From positions 26,548,295 to 26,612,294 of the forward strand of contig JARWKL010000001.1 of NCBI GenBank assembly GCA_029961685.1: 64,000 nt of DNA, given 5' to 3'. The DNA comes from Aristolochia californica. Its lineage: Eukaryota > Streptophyta > Magnoliopsida > Piperales > Aristolochiaceae. The translations under genes were made by a program, and so were the position numbers. Each line of letters begins with the position of its first letter. The stretch's first letter is position 1. The notes under the pieces are model-generated. The model worked only from the letters and a program-made list of their open reading frames with translations. It was not told where the DNA came from and ran no database searches. Positions 39,641 through 53,600 of the stretch are shown one piece after another.

Positions 39641-42330
39641 CCCCGCCACCTCCATTTCCCTACAATTGTAAAACCTAATATATAAAAACTTAAAAGAGTT
39701 TACAAACCCTAAAATTACAGACACTCTTCGGAATTATCTCACTCTACATTTGTGCATTGTAAATTTCCATTTTAGATGTATACTTTTTTCATAAATCAAA
39801 ACTTTAAGATTTCCCTCTCCCTTCATTCTGTAAACAAAAAAGACAAAATAGAACCCAAAAAAATGAAAATTTTAGAGTTTTGTATGGAAAAAATTTAAAA
39901 CAACAAAAATTATAAACAAAGAAATTTTATGTGCACACCACAAATGAACACAGAAGTTTTGTTATCCAAGTTTGGGAAATTCCACTAATTCAACCCTAAT
40001 AGGTTGAAATTTTATAAGAGAGAGATTTCTTCTACTCATGTTTTAAAAATATTTATGCATGCTTGAAACATGTTAAAGATGAAAATGACCTATGGATCCA
40101 AACATTTTTAATGAGAATAACAAACACTCATTAAATTCTGAAGTGAATGTGTGGTGGGAAATTTACCCGAGTCAAACAAGCCACTATTTTGCCCATTTTA
40201 AAAAAGCCGACATAACAATCATAGATGACTATAAAGTGATTTATCATACGTAGTGGGCTATATTTTTGTAAGAAATGACTTATGGATTGGGCGTCAACAC
40301 TCATTTAAAATCCCCTGCCTACCCTTTTCCCGTCGATTGCAAAACCTGGGATATAAAAAATAAAAAGAGCTTGCAATCCCTAAAAACTACTGACACTCTT
40401 TGGAATTATCTATCTCTACATTAGTGCTTTGTGCCATTCCATTTTAGATGTTTACTTTTTTCATAAATCAAAACTTTGAGATTTCGCTCTCCCTTCATCC
40501 CGTAAACAAAAATGGTAAATAGATCACAACAAAATGAAATATTTTAGAGTTTATGTATGGAAAAAATTTTAAACTACAAAAAATATAAGTAGTGAAAATT
40601 TATTCACATACCACAAATGAACACAAAACTTTTGTTATCCAAGTTTGGGAAATTTCAATAGTTCAGCACTAATAGGGTCGAATTTTATAGGAAAGAGATT
40701 TCTACTACACATGCTTTAAAAATGGATATGCATGCTAGAAACATGTTAAAGCTGCAAATGACCTATGGATCCAAACCGTTTTAAAGAGAATAACAAACAC
40801 TCATTAAATTCTCAAGTGAATGTGTGGTGGGAAATTTACCTGAGCCAAACAAGTCATTATTTTGCCCATTGACAAAAAGCTGACCTAACAATCATAGATC
40901 ATTATAAAGTGATTTCTCATGCATAACGGGCTATATTTTTGTAAGAAATGACATATGGATTGTGAGTCAACCCTCAGTTAAAAATCCCCTACCTCCCCCT
41001 TTTCCCGACAATTGCAAAAACTAATATATAAAAACTAAAAGGAGTTTACAATCCGTAAAAATTATAGACACTCTTTCAAATTATATCTCTCTACATTTGT
41101 GCATTGTGCATTTCCATTTTACATGTATATTTTTTTCTTAAATAAAAACATTGAGATTTGGCTCTCCCTTCATCCCGTAAACAAAAAAGGCAATTAGATC
41201 ACAACAAAATGAAAATTTTAGAGTTTGTGTATGGAAAAAATTTAAAACAAAGAAAACTATAAGTAAATAAAATTTATTCGCACACCACAATTGAACATAA
41301 AAGTTTTGTTATCCAAGTTTGGGAAATTCCACTAGTTCAACCCTAATTGCTTGGAATTTTATCAGAAAGATTTTCTTCTACACATGTTTTAAAAATGGAT
41401 AGGAATGCTTGAAACATGCTAAATATGAAAATGACCTATGGAGCAAAACTTTTTAAAGAGAATAAAAAATGCTCTTTAAATTCTTAAGTGAACGTGTAGT
41501 GGGATACTTACCCGAGTCAAACAAGCCATTATTTTTCCCATCCACAAAAAGCTGACCTAACAATCATAGATGATTGTAAAGTGAGTTATCATGCGTAACG
41601 GGCTATATTTTTTTGAGAAATTACTTATGGATTGCGAGTCAATGCTCAATTAAAAATCCCCCGCCTCCCCCTTTTCCCGACTATTGCAAAAACTAATATA
41701 TTAAATCTAAAAAGAAATAACAATCCCTAAAAATTACAGACACTCTTTGGAATTATATTACTCAATATTTGTTCATTGTGCATTTCCATTTTACATGTAT
41801 ACTTTTTTCTTAAATCAAAACTTTGATATTTCACTCTCCCTTTATCCTGAAAACAAAAAAGGCAAATAGATCAACACAAAATGAAAATTTTAGAGTTTAT
41901 GTTTGGAAAAAATTGAAAACAACAACAAATATAAGTAAAGAAAATTTATTTTCAAACCACAATTGAACACAAAAATTTTGTTGACCAATTTTCGGAAATT
42001 CAACTAGTTTAACCCTAATGGCTTGGAGTTTCATAAGATAGAGATTTTTTCTACACATGTTTTAAAAATGAATATGCCAGCTTGAACATGATAAAGATGC
42101 AAATGACCTACGGATCCAAACTTTTTAAAGAGAATAACAAACTCTCTTTAAATTCTCATGTGAACGTGCAGTGGGATATTTACCTGAGTCAAACTAGCCA
42201 TTATTTTGCCCATTCAAAAAAACCTGACCTAACAATCAAAGATGATTGTAAAGTGATTTATCATGCGTAACGGGCTATATTTTTTGTATGAAATGACTTA
42301 TGGATTGGGAGTCAACGCTCAATTAAAAAT
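39640..42330 (+). repeat. Four-monomer block matching 47950-50640, copy 1
   Basis: Anchors 40089, 40762, 41435 and 42107 pair with 48401, 49076, 49751 and 50424 at offsets of 8312, 8314, 8316 and 8317 bp. Shared variants are CTTAAAAGAGTTTACAAACC, AAATATAAGTAGTGAAAATT, AATATATTAAATCTAA (41696 and 50010), and ATAAGATAGAGATTT followed by GAATATGCC near 42040 and 50350. Beyond about 42330 the correspondence shifts by one monomer: 50640 resembles 42990 rather than 42320, through the private variant CGCTCGGTTAAAAATCCCTC. Confidence 0.8.
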
Positions 42331-45300
42331 CCCCCGCCTCCCCCTTTTCCCGACGTTTTCAAAAAATAATATATAAAAACTAAAAATAGTTTCAAATCCC
42401 TAAAAATTACAGACACTCTTTGGAATTATCTCTCTCAACAATTGTGCATTGTTCATTTCCATTTTAGATGTATACTTGTTTATTAAATCAAAACTTAGAG
42501 TTTTCGCTCTCCCTTCATCCAGTAAACAAAAAAGGCAAAAATATCACAACTAAATGAAAATTTTAGAGTTTATGTATGGAAAAAATTTAAAACAACAACA
42601 AATGTAAGTTAGAAAAATTTATTCACACACCACAAATGAACACAAAAGTTTTGTTATCCTAGTTTGGGAAATTCCACTAGTTCATTCCTAAGAGATTTGA
42701 ATTTTATAAGAAAGAGATTTCTTCTACACATGTTTTAAAAATGGATATGCATCCTTGAAACATGTTCAAGATGCAAATGACCTATGGATCCAAACCTTTT
42801 AAAGAGAATAACAAACACTCATTAAATTCTCAAGTGATTGTGCGATGGGATATTTACCCAAGTCAAACAAGCCATTATTTTGCCCATTCACAAAAAGCTG
42901 ACCTAACAATCATTGATGAATGTAAAGTGATTTATCATGCGTAACATATTATATTTTTTAAGAAATGACATATGGATTGGGACTCAACGCTCGGTTAAAA
43001 ATCCCTCGCCTCCCTATTTTCCCGACGATTACAAAACCAAATATATAAAAACTAAAAAGAGTTAACCATCACTAAAAATTACAGAGACTCTTTGGAATTA
43101 TCTCTCTCTACATCCGTGCATTGTGCATTTCCAATTTAGATGTATACTTTTTTCTTAAAGCACAACTTTGAGTTTTCTCTCTCCCTTCATACCGTAAACA
43201 AAAAACTCAAATAGATCACAACAAAATGAAAATTTTAGAGTTTATGTAAGGAAAACATTTAAAACAACAACAAAAATAAGTAAAGATAATTTATTCGCAC
43301 ACCACAAATGAAAAAAAAAGTTTTGTTATCCAAGTTTCTGAAATTCCACTACTTCAACCCTAATAGCTTGGAATTTTATAAGAAAGATTTCTTCTACACA
43401 TGTTTTAAAAATGGATATGCATGATTGGAACAAGTTAAAGATGCAAATGTCTTATGGATCCAAACCTTTTAAAGAGAATAACAAACACTCATTAAATTCT
43501 CGAGTGAACGTGCAGTGGGATATTTACTCGTCTCGAACAAGCCATTATTTTGCTCATTTACAAAAAGCTGACCTTATAATAATAGATTATTGTAAAGTGA
43601 CTTATCATGCATAACGGGCTATATTTTTTTAAGAAATGACTTACGAATTGCGAGTCGATGATCAGTTAAAAATCCCCTTCCTCCCCCTTTTCCCAACGAT
43701 TGCAAGACCTAATATATAAAAACTAAAAAGAGTTTACCATCGCTAAAAATTACAAAAAATCTTTGGAATTATCTCTCTCTACATTTTTGCATTGTGCATT
43801 ACCTTTTTGGATGTATTCTTTTTCCTTAAATAAAAGCTTTGAGATTTCGCTCTTCCTTCATCCCGTAAAAAAAAAGGCAAAAAGATCACAACAAAATGAT
43901 AATTTTAGATTTTATGTATGGAAAAAAATTTTAAAAAAATATAAGTAAAGGAAATTTATTCGCACACCACAAATGAACACAAAAATTTTTTTATCCAAGT
44001 TTTGGAAATTCCACTGGTTCAACCCTAATAGCTTGGATTTTTTTACAAAAGAGATTTATTCTACACATGTTTTAACAATGGATATGTTAAAGATGCAAAT
44101 GACCTATGGATCCAAACCTTTTAATGAGAATAGCAAACGCTCATTAAATTCTTTAGTGAACGTGCGGTGGGATATTTACCCGAGTCAAACAAACCATTAT
44201 TTTGCCCATTTATAGAAAGCTGACCTAATGATCATAGATGATTGTAAAGTGATTTATCATGCGTAATGGCCTATATTTTTGTAAGAAATAACTTATGGAT
44301 TGGGAGTCAACACTCAGTTAAAAATCCCCCGCCTCCCCCTTTTCCCAACGATAGCAAAAACTAATATATAAAAACTAATAAGAGTTTACAATCCCTAAAC
44401 ATTACATACACTCTTTGGAATTATCTCTCCCTATATTTTTTCATTGTGCATTTATATTTTATATTTATACCTTTTTCTTAAATCAAAACTTTGAGTTTTC
44501 ACTCTCCATTCATCCTGTAAACAAAAAAGGCAAATAGAACACAACAAAATGAAAATTTTAGAGTTTATGTACGGAAAAAAATTTTAAAAAAATCAAATGT
44601 AAGTAATGAAAATTTATTCGCACACCACAAATGAACCAAAAATTTTTGTAATCCAAGTTTGGGAAATTCCACTAGTTCAACCCTAATAGCTTGGAATTTT
44701 ATTAGAAAGAAATTTCTTCTGCACATGTTTTTAGAATGGATATGCATTACTGAAACATGTTTAAGATGCAAATGACCTATGGATCCAAACCTTCTAAAGA
44801 GACTAAAAAAAGTTCAATAAATTCTCAAGTGAACATACAGTGGGATATTAACCCGAGTCAAACAAGCCATTATTTTGCCCATTTACAAAAACCGGACCAA
44901 ACAATCATAGATCATTGTAAAGTGATTTATCATGCGTAAGGGGCTATATTATTTGTAAGAGATGACTTATGGATTTGGAGTCAACGCTCAGTTAAAAATC
45001 ACCCGCTGCCCCCTTTTCCCTACAATTGCAAAACCTAATATCTAAAAATTATAAAGAGTTTACAAACCCTAAAAATTACAGACACTCATTGGAATTATCT
45101 CTCTCAACATTTGTGCATTGTGCATTTCGATTTTAGAGGTATTCTTTTTTCTTAAATCAAAACTTTAAGATTTCGCTCTCCCATCATCTTGTAAACAAAA
45201 AAGGCAAAATAGATCAAACAAAAATGAAATTTTAGAGTTTATGTATGGAAATAATTTAAAATAACAACAAATGTAACCAAAGAAAATTTATTCGCACACC

Positions 45301-45889
45301 GCAAATGAACACAAAAGTTTCGTTATCCAAGTTTGGGAAATTCCACTAGTTCAACCATAATAGCTTGGAATTTTATAAGAAAGATATTTCTTCTACACAT
45401 GTTTTATAAATGGATATGCAAGCTTGAAACATGTTAAAGATGAAATTGACCTATGGATCCAAACCTTTTAAAGAGAATCACACCCTCTCATTAAATTCAC
45501 AAGTGAACGTGCGGTAGGAAATTTACCCTCTCATTCAAAAAAAGCTGAAATAACAATCCTAGATGATTGTAAAGTGCTTTATCATGCGTAACGGGCAATA
45601 TTTTTGTAAGAAATGATTTATGGATTGGGAGTCAACGCTCAGTTAAAAATCCCCCACCTCCCCCATTTCCCAACGATTGCAAAAACTAATATATAAAAAA
45701 TAAAAAGAGTGTACAATCCCTAAAAATTATAGACACACTTTGGAATTATCTCTCTCTACATTTGTGCATTGTGCATTTTCATTTTACATGTATACTTTTT
45801 CTTAAATCAAAACTTTGAGATTTCGCTCTCCCTTCATCCTGTAAACAAAAGAGGCAATTAGATAAAAAAAAAAGAAAATTTCAGAGTTT
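42330..45889 (+). repeat. Divergent satellite monomers, central-right segment
   Basis: Anchors are at 42781, 43451, 44103, 44776 and 45450. The monomer at 44103 has lost about 18 bp including GCATGC and the AACATG before TTAAAGATG. The C-rich island at about 45002 is the GCTGCCCCC variant also seen near 19962 and 21965. No gene is present. Confidence 0.9.
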
Positions 45890-47010
45890 ATTTAAATTGT
45901 CAAGCGAACGTGCGGTGGAATATTTACCGAAGTCAATCAAGCCATTATTTTGCCCATTCACAAAAAGCTCACCAAACAATCATAGGTGATTGTAAAGTGA
46001 ATTATCATGCGTAACGGGCTATATTTGTGCAAAAACCTGAGATATAAAAACTAAAAAGAGCTTACAATCCCTAAAACTACAAACACTCATTAGATGTATA
46101 CTTTTTTCTGAAATCAAAACTTTGAGATTTCACTCTCCCTTCATCTCGTAAAAAAAAAAAAGGCGAAAAGATCACAAGAAAATGAAAATTTTAGAGTTTT
46201 TGTTTGGAAAAAATTGAAAACAACAACAAATATAAGTAAAGAAAATTTATTCGCACAGCACAAAAGAACACAAAAGTTTTTTTATCCAAGTTTAGGGAAT
46301 TCCACTAGTTCAACCTAATAGGATGAAATTTTATAAGAAAGAGATTTCTTCTACACTTGTTTAAAAAATGTTTATACATGCTTGAAACATGTTCAAGATG
46401 CAAATGACATATGGATCCAGACCTTTTAAAGAGAATAACAAAGACTCATTAAATTCTCAAGTGAACGTGTCGTGGGATATTTACCCGAGTCAAACAAACC
46501 ATTTTTTTGCCCATTTTCAAAAAGCTGATGTAACTATCATAGATGATTGTAAAGTGATTTATCATGCGTAATGGGCTATATTTTTGTAAGAAATGACTTA
46601 TGGATTGGGAGTCAACGCTAATTAAAAAATCCTTCGCCTCCCTCTTGTCCCAACAATTCCAAAACAAAATATATAAAAACAAAAAAGATTTTTCAATCCC
46701 TATAAATTACAGACACTCTTAGGAATTATCTCTCTCTACATTTCTGCTTAGTACATTTCCATTTTAAATGTATACTTTTTTCTTAAATCGAAACTTTGAG
46801 TTTTCTCTCTCCCTATAAACACTAAAAAGAGTTTACAATCCCTAAAAATTACAGACACTCTTAGGAATTATCTCTATCTACATTTGTGCATAGTGCCTTT
46901 CCATTTGAAATTTATACTTTTTTCTTAAATCAAAACTTTGAGTTTTCACTCTCCCTTCATCCCGTAAACAATAAAAGTCAAACAAGCCTTTATTTTGCCC
47001 ATTCTAAAAA
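45890..47010 (+). repeat. Heavily rearranged satellite stretch
   Basis: Only one anchor (46408) is present in the 1610 bp between 45450 and 47060. Joins in order are: 45890 (GAGTTTAT to TTAAATTGTC, about 260 bp lost), 46029 (CTATATTTGT to GCAAAAACCTG, about 75 bp lost), 46090 (CACTC to ATTAGATG, about 50 bp lost), 46814 (CTCTCTCCCT jumping to ATAAACACTAAAAAG, which repeats a stretch already passed), 46976 and 47004 (see the filler entry). Parts near 46030-46480 resemble the block at 27250 and 36660. Six junctions in about 1.1 kb is far above the rest of the array. Confidence 0.85.
46977..47004 (+). repeat. Templated filler of about 28 bp at a break
   Basis: After GTAAACAATAAA, from late in a monomer, a short island matching AGTCAAACAAGCCATTATTTT and following bases of the early monomer appears in direct orientation. 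It then gives way to CTAAAAATGGTTTAAAATGG near the monomer end. A piece copied from another monomer between two joined ends is the mark of template switching during break repair. The right side also shows a small repeat of AAAATGG. Confidence 0.75.
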
Positions 47011-47950
47011 TGGTTTAAAATGGATATGCATGCTTGAAACATTTTAAAGATGCAAATGACCTATGGGTCCAATCCTTTCAAAGAGAATAACAAAAGCTCA
47101 TTAAATTCTCAAGTGAACGTCTGGTGGGATATTTACTCGGGTCAAACTAGCCATTATTTTGCCCATTTACAAAAAGCTGACAAAGCAACCACAGATGATT
47201 GTAAAGTGATTTATCATTTGTAATGGGCTATATTTTTAAGAAATGACTTATGGATTGGGATTCAACGCTAAGTGAAAAATGCAGAGCCTCCCCCTTTTCC
47301 CGACGATAGAAAAACCTAATATACAAAAACTAAAATGAGTTTACAATCCATAAAAATTAAAAACTCTTTGGAATTATCTCTCCCAACATTTGGGCATTGT
47401 ACATTTCCTTTTTAGATTTATACTTTTTTCCTAAATCAAAACTTTGAGTTTTCGCTCTCCCTTCATCTCGTAAACAAAAACGGCAAATAGATCACAACAA
47501 AATGAAAGTTTTAGAGTTGATATAAGGAAAAATTTTAAAAAAAATAAAAATATAAGGAAATGAAATTTTTTCACACACCACAAATGAACACAAAAGTTTT
47601 GTTATACAAGTTTGGGAAATTCCACTAGTTCAACCCTAACAGAGTGGAATTTTATAAGAAAGAGATTTCTTCTACACATGTTTTAAAAATGGATATCCAT
47701 GCTTGAAACATGTTAAAGAAGCAAATGACCTGTGGATTCAAATCTTTTAAACAGAATAAAAAATTCTCTTTAAATTCTCAAGAGAACGTGCGGTGGGATT
47801 TTTAGCCGAGTGAAACAAGCCATTATTTTGCCCATTAACAAAAAGCTGACCTAAAAATCATAGATGATTGTAATGTGATTTATCATGTGTAACGGGCTAT
47901 TTTTTTGTAAGAAATATCTTATGGATTGGGAGTCAACGCTCATTTAAAAA
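47010..47950 (+). repeat. Fourth, rearranged relative of the higher-order block
   Basis: Anchors at 47060 and 47729 carry the block marks: AAGTGAAAAATGC at about 47270, CCTAACAGAGTGG (47633), TTGTTATACAAGTTTGGG, AAAGAAGCAAATGACC and CTCTTTAAATTCTCAAG. They correspond to 37813 and 38484, offset about 9247 bp. The monomer at 47729 continues smoothly into sequence matching 39640, so it keeps the arrangement that was deleted at 38680. Confidence 0.75.
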
Positions 47951-50640
47951 CCCCCCGCCTCCCCCTTTTCCCTACAAATGAAAAACCTAATATATAAAAA
48001 CTTAAAAGAGTTTACAAACCCTAAAATTAAAGAGACTCTTCGGAACTATCTCTCTCTACATTTGTGCATTGTACATTTCCATTTTAGATGTATACTTTTT
48101 TCATAAATCAAACCTTTAAGATTTTGCTCTCCCTTCATCTTGTAAACAAAAAAGACAAAATAGATCACAAAAAAATAAAAATTTTAGAGACTAAGTATGG
48201 AAAAAATTTAAAACAAAAACAAATATAAACAAAGAAAATTTCTTCGCACACCCCAAATGAACACAAAAGTTTGTTATCCAAGTTTGGGAAATTCCACTAG
48301 TTCAACCCTAATAGCTTGGAATTTTATAAGAAAGAGATTTCTTCTACACATGTTTTAAAAATGTTTATGCATGCTTGAAACATGTTAAAGATGCAAATGA
48401 CCTATGGATCCAAACCTTTTAATAGAGAATAATAAACACTCAATAAACTCTCAAGTGAATGTGAGGTGGGAAATTTACCTGAGTCAAACAAGCCATTATT
48501 TTGCCCATTTTGAAAAATCTGACCTAACAATCATAGATGACTGTAAAGTGATTTATCATGCGTAACGGGCATTATTTTTGTAAGCTATGACATATGGATT
48601 GGGAGTCAACAATCATTTAAAAATCCCCCGTGTCCCCCTTTTCCCGACGATTGCAAAACTTGGGATTTAAAAACTAAAAATAGCTTATAATCCCTAAAAA
48701 CTAATCCTCTTTGGAATTATCTCTCTCTACATTTGTGCTTTGTGTCTTTCCCTTTTAGATGTTTAATTTTTTCTTAAATCAAATCTTTGAGAGTTGGCTC
48801 TCCCTTTATCCCATAAACAAAAAAGGCAAGTAGATTCACAACAAAAAAAAAAAAAATTTAGAGTTTATGAATGGAAAAAATTTAAAACTATAACAAATAT
48901 AAGTAGTGAAAATTTATTCGCACACCACAAATGAACACAAAAGTTTTGTTATCCAAGCTATTGAAATTTCAATAGTTCAACCCTTATAGGTTGGAATTTT
49001 ATAAGAAAGAGATTTCTACTACACATGTTTTAAAAATGGATATGCATGCTAGAAACTTGTTAAAGATGAAAATGACCTATGGATCCAAACCTTTTTAAAG
49101 AGAATAACAAACGCTCATTAAATTCTCAAATGAATGTGCGGTGGGAAATTTACCCGAGTCAAACAAGCCATTATTTTACCCATTGACAAAAAGCTGACCG
49201 AACAATCATAGATCATTATAAAGTAATTTACCATGCGTAACGGGATATATTTATGTAAGAAATGACTTATGGATTGCGAGTCAACACTCAGTTAAAAGTC
49301 CCCCGCCACTCCCTTTTCTCGACGATTGCAAAAACAAATATATAAAAACTAAGAAGAGTTTACTATCCCTAAAAATTACATACACTCTTTCGAATTATAT
49401 CTCTCTACATTTGTGCATAGTGCATTTCCATTTTACATGTATACTTTTTTCTTAAAAAAAAAACTTTGAGATTTGGCTGTCACTTCATCCTGTAAACCAA
49501 AAAGGCAAATAGATCACAACAAAATGAAAATTTTAGAGTTTATGTAAGGAAAAAATTTAAAACAACAACAACTATAAGTAAAGAAAATTTATTTGCACAC
49601 CACCATTAAACGCAAAATTTTTGTTATCCAAGTTTGGGAAATTCCACTAGTTCAACCCTAAGAGCTTGGAATTTTATAAGAAAGAGATTTATTCTACGCA
49701 TGTTTTAATAAAGGATATGAATGCTTGAAACATGTTAAATATGAAAATAACCTATGGATCCAAACCTTTTAAAGATAATAACAAACACTCTTTAAATTCT
49801 GAAGTGAAATTGCAGTGGGATACTTACCTGAGTCAAACAAGCCATTATTTTTCCCAATCACAAAAAGCTGACCTAACAATCATAGATGATTGTAAAGTGA
49901 TTTATCATGCGTAACGGGCTATATTTCTGTAAGAAATTACTTATGGATTGCGAGTCAACGCACAATTAAAAATCCCACGCCTCCCCCTTTTCCCAACTAT
50001 TGCAAAAACTAATATATTAAATCTAATAAAAGTTTACAATCCCTAAAAATTACAGACCCTCTTTGGAATTGTATTACTCTACTTTTTTGCATTGTGCGTT
50101 TCCATTTTACATGTATACGTTTTTCTTAAATCAAAACTTTGATATTTCGCTCTCCCTTCATCCCAAAAACAAAAAAGGCAAATAGATCACCACAAAATGA
50201 AAATTTTAGAGTTTATGTATGGAAAATTTTTAGTACAACAACAAATATAAGTAAAGAAAATTTATTTTCACACCACAATTGAACACAAAAGTTTTGTGAA
50301 CCAAGTTTGGGAAATTCAACTAGTTGAACCCTAATAGATTGGAATTTTATAAGATAGAGATTTCTTTTACACATGTTTTAAAACTGAATATGCCTGCTTG
50401 AAACATGTTAAAGATGCAAATGACCTAGGCATCCAAACCTTTTAAAGAGAATAACAAACTCTCTATAAATTTTCAAGTGAACGTGTGGTGGCATATTTAC
50501 CCGAGTCAAACGAGCCATTATTTTGCCCATTTAAAAAAAGTTGACCTAACAATCATTGATGATTGTAAAGTGATTTATCATGCGTAACGGATTATATTTT
50601 TGTAAGAAATGACTTATGGATTGGGTGTCAACGCTCGGTT
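47950..50640 (+). repeat. Four-monomer block matching 39640-42330, copy 2
   Basis: Anchors are at 48401, 49076, 49751 and 50424. It is the partner of 39640-42330 at an offset of 8312-8317 bp, with the same private variants in the same order. Because 47010-47950 also pairs with 36660-38680, the two together suggest a larger unit of roughly twelve monomers that was duplicated and then trimmed differently in each copy. Confidence 0.8.
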
Positions 50641-53600
50641 AAAAATCCCTCGGCTCCCTCTTTTCCCGACGATTGCAAAACAAAATGTATAAAAACTAAA
50701 AAGAGTTTACCATCCTTAAAAATTACAAAGACTCTTTGGAATTATCTCCCTCTACATTTTTGCATTGTGCACTTCCATTTTATATGTATACCTTTTTTCT
50801 TAAATCAAAACTTTTAGTTTTGGCTCTCCCTTCATCCCGTAAATTAAAAAGGCAAATAGATCACAACTAAATGAAAATATTAGTGTTTATGTATGGAAAA
50901 TATTTAAAACAACAATAAATTTAAGTGAAGAAAATTTATTTTCACACCAGAAACGAACACAAAACTTTTGTTATCCAAGTTTGGGAAATTCAACTAGTTC
51001 AACCCTAATATTGTGGAATTTTATAAGAAAGAGATTTCTTCTACACTTGTTTTAAAAATGGATATGCATGCTTGAAACATGATAAAGATGCAAATGACCT
51101 TTGGATCCAAACCTTTTAAAGAGAATAACAAACGCTCATTAAATTCTCAAGTGAATGTGCGGTGGGATATTTACCTGAGTCAAACAAGATATTATTTTGA
51201 GCATTTACAAAAGCTAACCTAACAATCATAGATGATTGTAAAGTGATTTATCATGTGTAACAGGCAATATTTTTGTAATAAATTACTTATGGATTGGGAG
51301 TCAAAGTTCGGTTAAAAATCCCCGTCTCCCCCTTTTCCCGACGATTCCAAAACCTAATATATAAAAACTAAAAAGAGATTACAATCCCTAAAAATTACGA
51401 ATACTCTTTGGAATTATCTCTCTCTACATTTTTGCAATGTGAATTTCATTTATAGATGTGTACTTTTTCTTAAATCAAAGCATTCACTTTTCCCTCTCCC
51501 TTCATCCTGTATACAAAAAAGGCAAATAGATCACAACAAAATGAAAATTTTAGAGTTTATGTATGGAAAAAATTTAAAACAACAAAAAATGTAAGTAAAT
51601 AAAATTTATTCTCACACCACAAATGAACACAAAAATTTTGTTATCCAAGTTTGGGAAATTCCACTTGTTCAACCCTAATAGCTAGGTATTTTATAAGAAA
51701 GAAATTTCTTTTACACATGTATTAAAAATGGAAATGCAAGCTTGAAACATGCTAAAGATGCAAATGACCTATGGATCCAATCCTTTTAAGAGAATAAGAA
51801 ACGCTCATTAAATTCTCAAGTGAATGTGTGGTGGATATTTACACCGAGTCAAACAAGCCATTATTTTGCCCAGTTACAAAAAGCTGACCTAACAATCATT
51901 GACAATTGTAAAGTGATTTATCATGCGTAACTGGCTATATTTTTGTAAGAAATGACTTATGGATTGGGAGTCAACGCTCAGTTAAAAATCCCTCCTCCCT
52001 CCCCCTTTTCTTGACGATTGGAAAACCTAATATATAAAAACTAAAAAGAGTTTACAATCCCTAAAAAATACAGACACTCTTTGGAATTATCTCTCTCTAT
52101 ATTTTTGCATTGTGAATTTCCATTATAGATGTATACTTTTTTCTTTAATCAAAGCCTTGACTTTTCCCTCTCCCTTCGTCCTGTATACAAAAAAGGCAAA
52201 TAGATCACAACAAAATGAAAATTTTATAGTTTATGTAAGGAAAAAATTTCAAACAACAACAAATGTAAGTAAAGAAAATTTATTTGCACATCACAAATGA
52301 ACACAAAACTTTTGTTATCCAAGTTGGGGAAATTCCACTAGTTCTACCCTAATAGATATGCATGCCTGAAAGATGTTAAAGGTGCAAATGACCTACAAAT
52401 CAAAAGCTTTTAAAGGGAATAAAAAACGTGCATTTACTCGAGTCAAACAAGCCAATATTTTGCCCATTTACCAAAAGCTGACATAACAATCATTGATGAT
52501 TATAAAGTGATTTATCATGGGTAACAAGCCATATTTTTTTAAGAAATGACTTATGGATTGGGAGTCAACGCTCAGTTAAAAATCCCCCACCTCCCCCTTT
52601 TCTCGATGATTGGAAAACCTAAAATATAAAAACTAACATGAGTTTACAATTTGTAAATATTATAGATACCCTTTTGAATTATCTCTCTCTACATTTGTGT
52701 TGTCTGCATTTCAATTTTAGATGTATATTTTTTTCTTAAATCAAAGCTTTGTCTTTTCACTCTTCCCTCAACCCGTAAACAAAATGAAAATTTGAGAGCT
52801 TATTATTGGATAAAATTTAAAACAACAACAAATGTAAGTAAATAAAATTTATTCGCACACCACAAATGAACACAAAAGTTTTGTTATCCAAGTTTGGGAA
52901 ATTCCTCTACTACAACCCTAATAGTTTGGATTTTTATAAGCAAGAGATTTCTTCAACACATGTTTTAAGAATGGATATGCATGCTTGAAACATGTTAAAG
53001 ATGTAAATAACCTTTGGATCCAAACCTTTTAAAGAGAATAACAAAAGCTCATTAAATTCTCAAGTGAACGTGCAGTGGGATATTTACCCGAGTCAAACAA
53101 GTTCTTATTTTTCCCTTTTACAAACTGCAGACCTAACAATTGTAGATGATTGTAAAGTGATTTATCATGTGTAACGGGCTATATTTTTTTAAGAAATGAC
53201 TTATGAATTGGGAGTCAATGCTCAGATAAAAATCCCCCGCCTGCCCCTTTTCGAGACGATGGCAAAACTTAATATATAAAAATTAAAAAGAGTTTACAAT
53301 CCCTAAAAATTACAGACACTTTTTGGAATTATCTCTCTCTACATTTGTGCATTAAGAATTTCCATTATAGATGTATACTTTTTTCTTAAATCAATGCCTT
53401 GAGTTTTCCCTCTCCCTTCATCCTATATACAAAAAAGGCAAATTGATCACAACAAAATGAAAATTTTAGAGTTTATGTAAGGAAAAAATTTAAAACAACA
53501 ACAAATGCAAGTAAAGAAAATTTATTAGCACACCAAAAATGAACACAAAACATTTGTTATCCAAGTTTGGGAAATTTCACTAGTTCAACCCTAATAGCTT

